Positions 13,801 through 26,700 of a stretch of DNA of 64,000 nucleotides are shown piece after piece (position 1 is the first letter of the stretch; the number at the start of each line of letters is the position of its first letter). The stretch is taken from NCBI GenBank assembly GCA_032622095.1, contig CP136065.1, positions 60,443,094 to 60,507,093 of the forward strand, written 5' to 3'. The DNA is from Siphonodentalium dalli (lineage: Eukaryota; Mollusca; Scaphopoda; Gadilida; Siphonodentaliidae). The notes beneath the pieces were generated by a model. That model made no database searches and was not told where the DNA came from. It saw only the letters and a list, made by a program, of their open reading frames with translations. A program made the translations under genes and the position numbers.

Positions 13801-16800
13801 TTTGGTGTAAACATTTTATTCTCCATAAGCACATTGCAGTTAAAATACAATTCTAATTCACTCCATCTTAATTTCCCACCATAAAATATTATGCCAAACT
13901 GATTGGTTAAAACTAAATACAGGCACGTTGATGCCGTAGTATAAAATGATAATTACTGGTAGCAAATTTGATTTGTATAGTTTGCTGCTGTTGGAGGGAA
14001 GTGTGTATTATTCCGCACCCAACCCATGTGAGTTTGTTTACAATCAATGTTCGGCGTAGGCGTAACAAATTGCAAATGCATATCCAATCTTACGTAATGA
14101 CATTACACGTTCTAATCAAAGTAAGCGTTATATGCTTGTATCTATCACATGAAACCCATAATGTATCATAAACAAGCCATTACACATTTCCTTATCTCTC
14201 ACCAATTATGAATAGGCGCTTGCTTCCCGGGATGAGTTGGCATCGCGCCAACAAAACTGACCGCGCGTCATTACATTGATTCAGGCGGATTAATACTATT
14301 TCGAAAAAGCAGCCCTTGACACCAACACCAGGCAATGCAAAATGATTGATTTATTCACAAAACACAAAACCAAAGAGGCAATTGGGGAGGCTATATTTTC
14401 CGTCGCCAGTCAGAGCGCGCCACAGTGTCGTATACGCTTGTGAGGCGTCTCAGCGAACGCTGTAAATGTATGCATTTTTCAGCTTCTTTCTAGAATTTTG
14501 ATTTGTTACAAAGGCTTAAAGCTCTAGTTTTGTATGTGATATACAAGTTCTTCAACTCGTTATGTTGGGATATATAAGATTTTCTATGACTTTTCTATGA
14601 TTTTCTAGGGCTTCCAAGGAACGGGGGACATTTTCATCGGCTCAGTTTTTCCGCCCGAGGTGATCTTCACCTTGAAACGGGTACCCACAAATGATATATA
14701 TGTGTGTGTCCTTTATAGACTCGATCCGATTGAGCTCAAACTTGCTACCTACGGGAAGTGTCACGGACGGGTTAAATTGTGACACCGACCTGACCTTGAC
14801 CTTGAAAATGATCAATTCAAGGTCAAATCGGGTCAAATTGAAAAACATAAAATTAACTCATTGAAAAACAAAAAATTAAATTAAAAAATTAATTAAAAAA
14901 ATCTATTAAAAAAGCCAGTAAATTAAAAAGGCACAATTAACTCATTGAAAAACAAAAAATTAATTACAAAAATTAATTTAAAAAATAAAATATTGTAACT
15001 TCTGTCTGTCTGTGTGTGTGAGGGTGTGGGTGTCTTATAGATTCGAAAACTGCTAGACCGATCCGACTCAAATTTGGTATGTAGGCCTACTTTGATCCCG
15101 GGAACAAAACGGGCGGGTCCAATTTTTCTTTCTTCGAACACTTTTCAACGTTGCTCGCTCAGTATTTGTCACTTTGAATCCAGACGCTGTATATTCTGCC
15201 CAGACGAAGGCGATCACAAAGAAATCCCTAAATAGCCCGGACGAAGTCGGGCACATCTGCTAGTTTCCTATAATGATATAGCCTTTTCCTTATTACTATC
15301 TATAAATTCAGCTGGTTTTTTGTGTATTCTTCCTGCAGTTTAGACGTTATACCATGCAGCACTGTAAGTTAGCCAAATATTCCACTTTTGAATTATTGAT
15401 TGATCAGTCTATGGCCGCGCACTTACACGCACGCGAAGTTAACTATCTACAGCTTGTAGTTGGTATGTTTTATTGAGATACAAAATAGATAACCCAATTG
15501 GCAGTTGACCAACCACCGAAATAATTTACTGTAACACGCTCGGTCTAAGTATATATTTGACCTTATCCGGATAGTTTCAAAAAGTTATGGAAACTATATA
15601 CTGGGAATATCATTATTATATTAACGATACGAAAATGTTGAGTTAATTTGCATGGTTGACACTACTAACAATCTGAAGGGGCTTACATGTCGAATAATTG
15701 AAGAATTGTCTGCTTTAAAGTAATAAACTACATTTACTTTACGAATTTGCGAGTGAGTGCAAATGGGGGTATGATTGTAGACAGAAATCCTCAAATTTGA
15801 ATGCTTTCAGTCTTTCGTTGGACTATGAATATTAGTGCTATTTTTGACAGCGTAGCTCTAAAGATATGTTATTGTTATTTCCATTTTACTAACATTACAT
15901 TTATAATTAATCATGGCCTGTCACTCGGTGCATGTTTCAATACATCAGTGCCATCATTGGCTCTCTATTTTTTTATCTATTTTGTAATCTCTTTTGACCG
16001 CAGTAGGAGAGTTGCATAATGTCATATCAATATGGCGAGAGACTGTCAATGAATGACCAGATTTATGTAATACAACGCATATATGCCATAATTATATACT
16101 GGTGTGCTATAACGTGTGAATGTTTGATTGGGGACATCAGAGCCTGTTATGTGTATATTGCATGCTGATAACGAGTAACACAATCTGGGATCTGGCTTCA
16201 AAGCACGAATCGATAGATGCGTTGTGACAACTAGTGGAATGCGTAGTTACGAATTCATTGCAAGAGATAATAGAAATGTTGAGATGCATTAGCGATATCT
16301 GCATGCGACTAAGTGCATTAGAGATCAAAAGCCTGCACACCGATACCATGTATATATTGAGCATGTGGTGTCACAGGAGATATCGACGAAACCTATCATA
16401 TCTCCATTTACTCCGTTGGGACATTAACACAAATGAACAATCAAAAACAAGCAAACCATTAAATCTAACTAAATAAAGTATAAACTATAGATTAAAATCA
16501 TGATGGCGTCCAACGTGGTGGCCGTTATTAATTACGCACGGAGATTTTGTAAATTCTGGAGGATGGTGGTTCTTGTTTATATTATTATTCTAAGTCTATA
16601 TACTGTCCTATTGAAAATATCGTGCCACTCACAAGCAACATGTTACGGTATGATGAAATTATAGTCGATAGTGAGTTTTTTTTTCATTTATGACTGCCAA
16701 GATATTTGGCCATGAACATTTTCCGAATTTCAGTCTGGAGGTTGAATTTACTTTTTTATATACCATTTACATACCATTATATACCATATTTTATATAGTA

Positions 16801-19800
16801 GAGTACATTTTCACAAATAGGAAAACTCGGAATTACACACAGAAAGGATAAACAATAAGGGTTCACACCAAAGTTGATATATTGACTTGCTTGAATGATA
16901 TAGGGCGACGAGTATTTGGAAATTCAGCTCGAGGACATCCCGCCAGCCCCATCATATACTACCTATATAGCAACGTCTATGGTTCAGACCATTTGGTCCA
17001 TACACAAATGGATCTTATACTACTGCATAGATAGAACATATATTTTTGTTTATATTAGAGTATTCATTATGACGATATGTTGATTTTTTTATAAGACAAG
17101 CCAACGACAGTCACAGTGCAGATCTACCTCGCCAGCGTCGACAGCATATCAGAGACATCGATGGTGAGTCACTGTTTGCGATATGCATCAGGGTAAAATT
17201 ACATGTCTAGCGATTATTCATTTCTTTCAAGTGACAATTAAAAGGATTCATATATATACCTAATATTGGCTGTAAGATAACGCGTATGGTATACGAATTA
17301 TTCATATACAAATAGCAGGATTCATAGTCAAACTCAGAAACTTACATGTACGCTTCGTTTTGTTTAATTGTTGTGTCACAAAATCATGTACGTTTTTCCG
17401 CATTAGAATGACCGTTGGATTCTAATCGTGCGTATTTGCTGGACAATTTTAGTGATGCAATCCCTAAACTAACGTCTTGAATCAACGGTTATAACTGCAG
17501 GTGAATTACACTGGGCACATTAAAGCAATATGGCAATATTTATTTCAACATGAGGCATTGTCTTCAGGGGTTGCAATTTACTCGCGGACCTCGAAAGTTT
17601 TCAAAAGTCAAAATTGAGACGAATTACATTGGGTTACACTTGTGGGGCGACTTGGTCAACCGTTAAGTGCAGCCGCTCACACGTAGACGTGTTTAACTGG
17701 TCTACATTGCATCGTAACTTGTCTATTCCAAGAAAAAGGATGATTCAGCACAATCAAAACACACGCGCACTTTGTGAGACATCGATTGGCCCAACCATTG
17801 AGCGCTGCCACGTTGGGTGCTTATTTTTCAATACCACCTTAATAGTTTGTGTATACACAGTTTTGGCCTTGCTGTTACTAAATTCCCATCACTATGTAAT
17901 GTCCAACACGTCAAAATAATTCATATTCATTAGACTGATATATTTCAACAAAGATTTCCATATATGTTTGTTTATGAAAATAGAATATCATGTAATCCAC
18001 TAAAATTGACATGCGCCCTATTTAATTGATAGTATCCGCTGCAACCCACGGGACCCAACAACGTATGAAACTAATAAGTAGTTCACATATAATGTGTACC
18101 GAGTATGATCGCGATCATTGTAGTCCGGAAACCGTGGCCACAAAAATATTTAAATTTTCCAAAATAAACTCCGTATGTTAACAAGTGTTGTAACAAGTAT
18201 ATTTATATATGGTATACATTCCTGTTAATTGCACAACACAACCCGGCAATTGTGTTTGGTAATACGGTTTCTATTCTGAGCCCAACATTTATATTGTGTT
18301 TACTTTCCCACGTCCTACCTACCCAAGAAAAGCCCCCCAACTGGAAAAATATTATCACCCATATAAAGATGACATTTCATTTAATTGTTCAGCCAATTTT
18401 GTGAAATCAAAGTTATAGTGCCTAAGAAAACTGAATAGTTGCTGTTATAAATTAATTGTAAATAGCATACTTATTTAATATGGGATATCTTAGATAAAAT
18501 TATGTTATATATAAAAACAATATTAGACGACGTTCGTATCCAATTGTTTTTTATAAAGAAGTCGTACTTTCAGGAAATTAGTTCAGTGATTTGTTTCATT
18601 GAGATTTATGTCGGTTCTCTAACAATTGAGGTTGATTCAGACAAATTGCGATAGATGACTCTTGTATAAATATTTCTCAGGTAGCCAGTCCATGGCAGGC
18701 TAACTCCAAACACTATCTGCTATGTGAGTGTTGTGCCTCTGTGTGAACTGGGGTGCCATGGATGACGGTTATGCGTGGTAACGTTATTAGCTAGGTAACG
18801 TTGGTAGTGCGTTTGAATTGATATAAACCTCTCTTACAACACGCTTAATAACTGTCTATAAAACTGTTTGGCGGAGATAATCCAGAGCAAAATTTCAATG
18901 ATGGAATGGGTTTTGTGACGTGTTCTTGACCAAAGTAAAAAATGTTACAGTGTTATGCTTCTCATTACAACTGCAAGATGAAAGATACTATATACGCCAC
19001 ACGCTCAAGTGTAGATATATCTTTGCGCGATCATAGTTATGACAGAAGATATAATACAGATTGATTATACGGTATAACACATGTACCCTTGTGGCTCCTG
19101 TGTCATTCTAGATGTTATTGTCTAGTGATTTCATCTTTATGGGCTGCTCCGATAACAAATACTTCACGTTCATACTCTCCAGCAGACGTATTATATGTCG
19201 CCACGTTCGATACAGTTGTCAGAGCTTTTATGATTGTAGTTATCGAACCAAGCTATCCGGGTCTAGCATGTTGCACTTTGTTCAATCATTCTGAGTAAAC
19301 GGCGGTTATTTGATGTAAATAAGGATTTGTTTAACGACGCCTGTCTCCGACAAAATGAATACTTTCAGCTGCAATCTTACCAAACCAAGAAATCTAAAAA
19401 GTCACTAATATATGAAGCTTTAATCGAAAGTGTGGACTTGGGGTGTTTATGTGGGCGAGCTGACTCCGTAGGGCTGGCTTGGCATGGCGAGCCAATCTGG
19501 TCTCATATAATGACGCATTATAAAAATTAAATGTATATGTTTATAATGGGCGAGTCAGTCCCGTTAACCGGCCAAGCTTTTCCCACCCGCATGTAAAGAC
19601 TCCAACCCGGACTGGAAATGATTGCAATAGCTAATTGGACAACTTTATGGCTAAAAATGACATAGCAACAACCGCTACATTATAGGAATATGAGATAGAC
19701 ATCTATGTCTGCATTCGCGTGACTTTCGAGGCCAAGCGTACTGTTCTCAAAGTTTATGCTTCTTTTGTATGTAAAGCACAAATTTAGATAATCTTCGGAA

Positions 19801-22800
19801 ATGGTTCGCGATTAAAAAATATCCTATTTAACATTGAGATTTAGAATGAAACATTCATACCACACACATCCAACAACACGGTCATATCGGAATGAAGGCG
19901 TTACGGCACCAAGTGATTAGCGATCCATAATTCTCCCTTTCTCTAGGAAGTCTGGCCCGGGCTAGCTTTCTCGGTTATTGGCGTTTCTTAAAGGGAGACT
20001 GTACCTAAATCCAGCCATCGTATAAACCATCTCCTACATTGTTCAACAGAAAATATGCAACAAATGAATTAATTGGAGTCATTTTAGTTATTAATGTTTA
20101 AGTTGTTATACGTGGTACTTTGTGTGCGTGCGTGTATTTAACTCTCATTCTTGACTCATATTAATTTTGTATGGGATATTTTGAGTATACGTAGTACGAT
20201 ATGGCCCCACAAATGGTTAAATTTATTTACAGTCACCATGTAAATAATTAGGGCTTACGTTTTGACTCAAAGTCAGTTATAATTTCCAAATATATGCTTT
20301 TAACGTTATTTTATAACACAAGTTATTTGTTATCATTCCGTGTCCAGTAATTATGCGTTGACCATTGCGAGGATCATACCTATTGAGAGTGTTATACATT
20401 GAATGTCTTCAATAACACCAGTGTTTAACTTGTGCAAACGGGTATTTGGAGTCAGGCGCATCTGATTTATATAATAACATAATGGTCAAAATATCAATAA
20501 CGTGATAATGGACAACAAACTTGATTTATTGGATTGATTGATTGACCGATTGATTGAATCTTTCATTCGTATCTTTCAGGATTTCAACGTCGTGCTGTTT
20601 CTCCGTCAAACCTGGTATGACAAGAGACTCAAGTATGATGGAATGGGTATAATAAAATTCCTGGAATTGGACGTGAAATCGATGACCGGCATCTGGGTGC
20701 CAGACGTGTACTTCTCTAACGAGAAAGAAGGATCATTCTTCGACATAACAATACCGAATCGTCTTATGCATATATTCCCAGAGGGGCGTGTCTATTACAG
20801 TCTCAGGTAAATTGTCACAACTCATATATGGTACCGTATTAAGAAGCGTAGTCATGAGTATTTATACACATCTAATGGCGAGACGAGGCTACCATGGTGC
20901 CATCAATCCGAGCTAATATATTGTCAAAGACTTCAGAAAGGTTCCAGATCCAAACAGGGATATTTTGCCCCATCTTTCTGACCGGTAATCTCAAATAGCA
21001 GTTTCAACGCACTGCCGACATCATGCCCTATATTTTGAATTCAAACACCTGCCATGAAGCAAACATGAAATTCATTCATTCATTTTATCCAAGATGCGAA
21101 AATATGAGTGGGAAATCAGGCTATTGCGAACTAACGTATTTTTCGAAAGTTTCATTCTTAAACTCGTGCGAATCGGAACATTCAAATTAACTGAATGGAG
21201 GACGTTCACTCCTCTGGCTCAGTTCTCTGCAGAGCCGCCCCTCTCACTTCCCATCGATATAAACAAACCCGTCCTGCCTATGACGCTCTGTTCTCTCTGC
21301 AAACCTTACTAAAGTACATTCACTCACAAAGTGCAATGTGAGTGACAGGTGGCATTAAATGCAGACAAGTGGGATATTCTGGTGAAAAGAAACCACAAAA
21401 TCTTGATCCTGGTATTAACACTTTCTGTATTGAATGGGGTCTCCCATCAACTATAAAGTATACAATGGCATGGTCTATTATTTATCTGGAGTGATATTCA
21501 AGAAATACACGTGCAGCAGGAGTCATTTTGATTGGTGAGAAATGTTCAAATAATATGTTTAACAAACCGCTTATGCTTTTGACGTCGTTTGTGAACTTGT
21601 TATCTGTATATTCCCCAGGGAACTACTCATCAAATTGACACCAATGAGTATATGTTAAAGAAACAGTTGATAACCTCTTGGTTTTTGTGACAATTTGGCC
21701 CGGCAGTATAACTACACACACCCAGTCCATAGGTGATAGCGAGAACTTGCTATATAACAATGAATATTATAGTATCGCTATAGTTATAACTTTAATCCTT
21801 CTCTATGTTATGCGAGTTGATGACTGTCTCAAATCAAACATTAACGTAAGGAGGTCAGATCTGACACTATCGTGGCAAATTTCATATTGAGTGAATGTTA
21901 TGAGATAAACTATACCAATTGGTGTAACGCTGTAACTGTCCGACTTGACTGGGATCGTAGATCAGTCTGTAACTCCAGAACCATTCCACTAGTGCATGGT
22001 ATCTAGTTTCATTTTACCAGTATATATTTCCAGATTATCGTTGAAGCTCAGTTGTTTCATGCATCTACAGAAATATCCATTTGATTCACAAGACTGTCCG
22101 ATCAAATTAGAAAGCTGTAAGTATATTGTATATTAGTTTTAGATGATAAATAGTATTTAATATTCAATGATATTAAACATTGGATAGATTGATCACATGA
22201 CACGCATCAAATCCGGAAGTTTAATGTTGTGCCGTGGAGAAATGTTGCAAACATCATTTTGGTGTTTTCTTTTAATATATGTATTACTATGCGTAATTCA
22301 GATGAAGTTCCTGACAAAAATACCTTCAACCTGAACTGAAAAAAAAACAACAACTGTTCTTTCTTGTGACTTATTATTGCGACTTCCAGTCCATCCTCAT
22401 TTTGCTTTACTCAAACCAATCACGTGTTCGATTTTTATGACGATGACTCTTGATTGTAACAAACTCTGGAGATATCCCACATTCCTTGCGTTGTCTTAAA
22501 ACAATTCACACAACTGCCATGTTTTCTATATCGGTCAGTTACTGCAATTGGAAAAGACAATGATCGATATAGTAACAATTTGTCTCCTCAGAGGCAGCGA
22601 ATTACAGTGCAACAGCTTTATCCCACTAACATCGATCCGGATGTCACACAAATTCGATATATAGAGATGACTGTAATTTGCAGAAACGAACGCGAATAAA
22701 ACGGTAATGAGAGAAAACAGGCTAGACAAACGCTTCATCAAAGTGATCCTCTGATGTGATTGGAACTCATAAAAAGTTATGATAATCTCAATTTTGTTTT

Positions 22801-23627
22801 GTTGTAGTAAATATACAACAAGTTTGTTGCTTCTGGATTCTTAGTCTGTGAAAGCCAACAGCCACCATTACTTAGAATTTATATCCGTATCGCCCAATTA
22901 GGTGCTACCACACTGGGTGCCATGCATTTATGTGCAACTATAATTGACGTATACGTGATTACGTAAAATTTCATGGCCTTCCTAATTTGTCTCAATTCCC
23001 CGAAACACCTCTGGGAGTTAAGTAGACTTTACTAAAGCAGATCATTTGAATGGCCATCGATCTACGCAGGGATGTGGCGACCGTGTGAGTTTGGGGTGTG
23101 TGTATACACACCAACAGTCGTAAACATGAACAACAGTTGGAAATTTCATGCCTGACACATTAGTTGGAACTTTCACACCACATATATATATAGGTTGAAA
23201 TTGTTTTATTTTCCAGTAATTAGGGGGAATTTATTGTTTTTAGATAAACCGTAGCATATTTTTTTTATTCAGTTGGTCAAACATTTAGTCTGCAATTTCC
23301 ATCAGTTGGACATTTTCCAACTTTAGGGACGTGCGTTACGTCATGTTTTGAGGTAACTGACGAGTTTTGATGCAACTAACCAGATTTGAAGTAACTGACA
23401 AGTTTTGATGTAAAATCGCCAATGAGTTTTCAAGTACAAAACAAACGCCAGCATTTGATTTAAAATCACCAGTCGATTTTGGACACATTTGACTTGTGTC
23501 AGAAGAAATTCAGTCATATCTGGAGTCTGACCATGAACAGGAGGAAATACAACGGGGATCGCCCATACGAGTGTGATGTGGGTCAGACGTCGTCACTGTC
23601 ATCATTTATCTTTTTCCTTATCTTCAT

Positions 23628-23658
<31 letters not shown>

Positions 23659-23708
23659 AGCAGCAAAACTATTTTCAACATCATCATCATCGTCATCTTA
23701 ATCAACAC

Positions 23709-23756
<48 letters not shown>

Positions 23757-26700
23757 GATCATCATCAGTATAATCATCATCATCATCATCAACATCATCA
23801 TCATCATCATTATCATCATCATCAACATCATCGTGTTCTTCCTCATCTCCAACATTCAACACGACCATCGTCGTCGTTCTCAACATCATCCCCATCATGA
23901 TCGTACCTACATCATCACTATGATCAGCGTCGTCATCATCATCATACCCACCATTATTGATACGTGTAAATACGTCTTGCTTTCTGTTCATTATGTTGTG
24001 CATAACAGTGTTATTTTCTTTATGAAATCTTCAATGTCTGGAGGAAATAAAGATATAATAATAATAGTACGCATTGTGCAAAGTGAATTAATAGGGCGAG
24101 TGTTATGCTAAATATTATGTGTACATGCTCAAATTATTATAATATTTAATACCCATACCAGTTCCATATTGCAACATACATATTTTATAAAGTATCAATT
24201 CGGGGCATAAACGTTACAGGTTTGCCGCTCATCGTCAAGTCATGCGAACGTCAAGGCGAATCTTATCTCGATGTCAAAACAAATATAATACCATGACATG
24301 TATCACGAGGAATGTGTGTTTCATCGATTGATTGATTGCTTGATTCTTCATTCCAGCCATTGTTACATGGTGTACAAGGAAAATAACATAGCATGCATAG
24401 TGTAGAACATATACCGTGCAAATATAAACAAGTATCCACCAGCGAACAAATTAAACGAGTAAATGGCCGATTACCATCGGTGATTGGTTAACTATATATA
24501 CCCCAACCATGCCGAAATATAAAAAATCAGTATAACATGCAATAAGTGTACCAGCTGCAAAATCACTCTCATGACATTGTTTGGATTATGACGCTGAAAG
24601 GTACATGCGACAACCACGGGTCAAGAAAAGGGCGCTGCTAAATTATCTTAAACATGATATATGCATACATGTATGGGGTATATATCATCGTTAATGTTGC
24701 GTGTAATATAAATAACGTATACACTTGACTAATAGATACTTAGGTCATCATATCGGATAGACATAACAAACTATTCACTTAACGAAGGGTGCTTGATCAT
24801 TGGTTAACATGGAAATGGTCAATATGGTAAACATATACAATATATACATATGACTATGGCCCATGCGTATTAATTTTGCCAGTTTCTTTGGGTGAATGAC
24901 ACCAGTATAGAGTTCAAAGTTTGTGGAAATTATCAATGGATAAGCTTTTATGGTGTTTCCATAATTGCCGTTTGAACGGGATTATAAATACCAGGTTCAG
25001 ACACACGTACAGGCAAATGTAACGTCTGTTTCTATGTTATTAATATGGAGCTGCATTGGGTGGCCAACGTCTAGCGAAACCTTTAAATAACATTCTGTTG
25101 GTGAGGACAAGCTGCCAAAATGCAACCACCGATACGCTTAATTGACTTCAAGTAAATAAGATCTTTCCGCGTAGGCAAATCCCATTCTCACACCGCCTGT
25201 AAATAGGTTATTAGAATATTTGGTTATTCCTCTTTGCTACATGTTTTGTATGCTACACGTTGAACACAAAATTTCCAAACGATTCGACCGTGTATCTGTA
25301 GGTGAAATGGTTACGTGAGTCATGTGAATTCCGTTGTAAATGGCAACACACGTTGCAAGTTACCGCAGTAGCTGAACATGTCTATTAAAGAAAGCAACGT
25401 AAGCAGTATTGGTAATGAGCCATTAAATAATTTAATATATTTAGAGGATATTCCTATGGGTATTTAGCGATAAACCGTTCTGCATCCCATAAGCGTCACG
25501 TTATCTTGCTCGGATTACACCTTCAAGCGAACTGTGATATCTTTCTGCATTTCAAGTTGCATCCATAAATTGAATGAAAGCTACGAGATTCGGATTAGAT
25601 ACCTCAGCTTGATCCAATTAAGATCGCCGTAAAATTATCCTTTGGTGTTTGGCAGTGTTGCAATCAAATTGACGTTGTGCATGATAAAGTTTATTATTAC
25701 CAAAGGGCTCATCTGTCTACGCAATACACTCTTAATTAGACGATCTACTAGTAAAGCGGATTACCTGCTGTAATACTTTTCATACTAAAGTTTCACCATG
25801 CGCGATGGTAGCCCAACATCGAGCGAAGCAGAGGAAATGGCATGTTAATTCTCCATTAAGAGCACATTGACACAAAACATGTAAATTTACCTTCAGTTGT
25901 AATATATTGCAAATGATTCAGAGAGGATAGATGTAATTGTAGAAAAGGGGGTTGTAAAAATTTCAGGCCCGCGGGATATTAGTTTTTGTTTTGCCGACTT
26001 TGTTTGGCACTCCACCGTCTCCATTTCTTACTATTAAAGTACTCAATTCGACTCGACGGTAACCATATCATCAGACAACAACAACAACAACAATAACATT
26101 TGTTTAAATGACACGTCAGTTATCAGAATCAATTAATTGCCCAAAAATAATGCTAACCACAGTCAACTATAGTATAAAATTGCCCAAAACCTGTTATTTA
26201 TCAACATTTTGTTCAACGAAATTTTGCCGGTTTGTCAAAATATCTGATACAAAAAAGCCACTTGATTTTAGAGTTATCCATCTTCATCCGCAATTTGGTC
26301 CGAGACCCTCTTCTCGTCGACTTTTACTGGGCCATTAAAAATTATCAGTGGTGAAAAATAAATAGATTTAAAAAATCGATATCTGATCACTCTGAGCTTT
26401 GATGGGTGTGTTCCTTTAAAATTGTATCGGGCGATCACGAGTTCCATTGATCGCCTCTTTTAAGAGTATTCATGTTTTAGATTTTAATTCTGATATTTTT
26501 ACTCCTTTTCCACGACAACTGGTGGATGCTTTAGTGGATTTTGTCCGGTAAGCAGAAAGTAGCGTACGAATTTTATTAATAATTTGATGTCAAATGGAAC
26601 CGCATTTTTTTTTTTTTTTTTTTAGATATGACTAAATACCATTTTATTTCAAAATTTGATCTGAATATCCTCAAAGGTTTGTGAAAAATAATTTGGCAGG

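Larger units (their letters stand above)
4879..17095 (+). other. First recognised channel intron (12.2 kb)
   Basis: Beyond the repeats listed separately (5345-7175, 8526-8697, 9351-9531, 9868-9991, 11430-11555, 11944-12160, 12533-13019, 14640-15265) and the candidate exon at 16500, I see no other exon with family similarity. The stretches 7200-8500, 9992-11340 and 13250-14600 look like plain AT-rich intron. Confidence 0.7.

Noticed and set aside
17614-17919. 101-codon plus-strand frame
   Set aside because: No ATG at its start, lies in a channel intron, no similarity recognised.
23583-24111. Long frames of poly-Ile, poly-Met or poly-Asp on both strands
   Set aside because: Produced by the ATC microsatellite.
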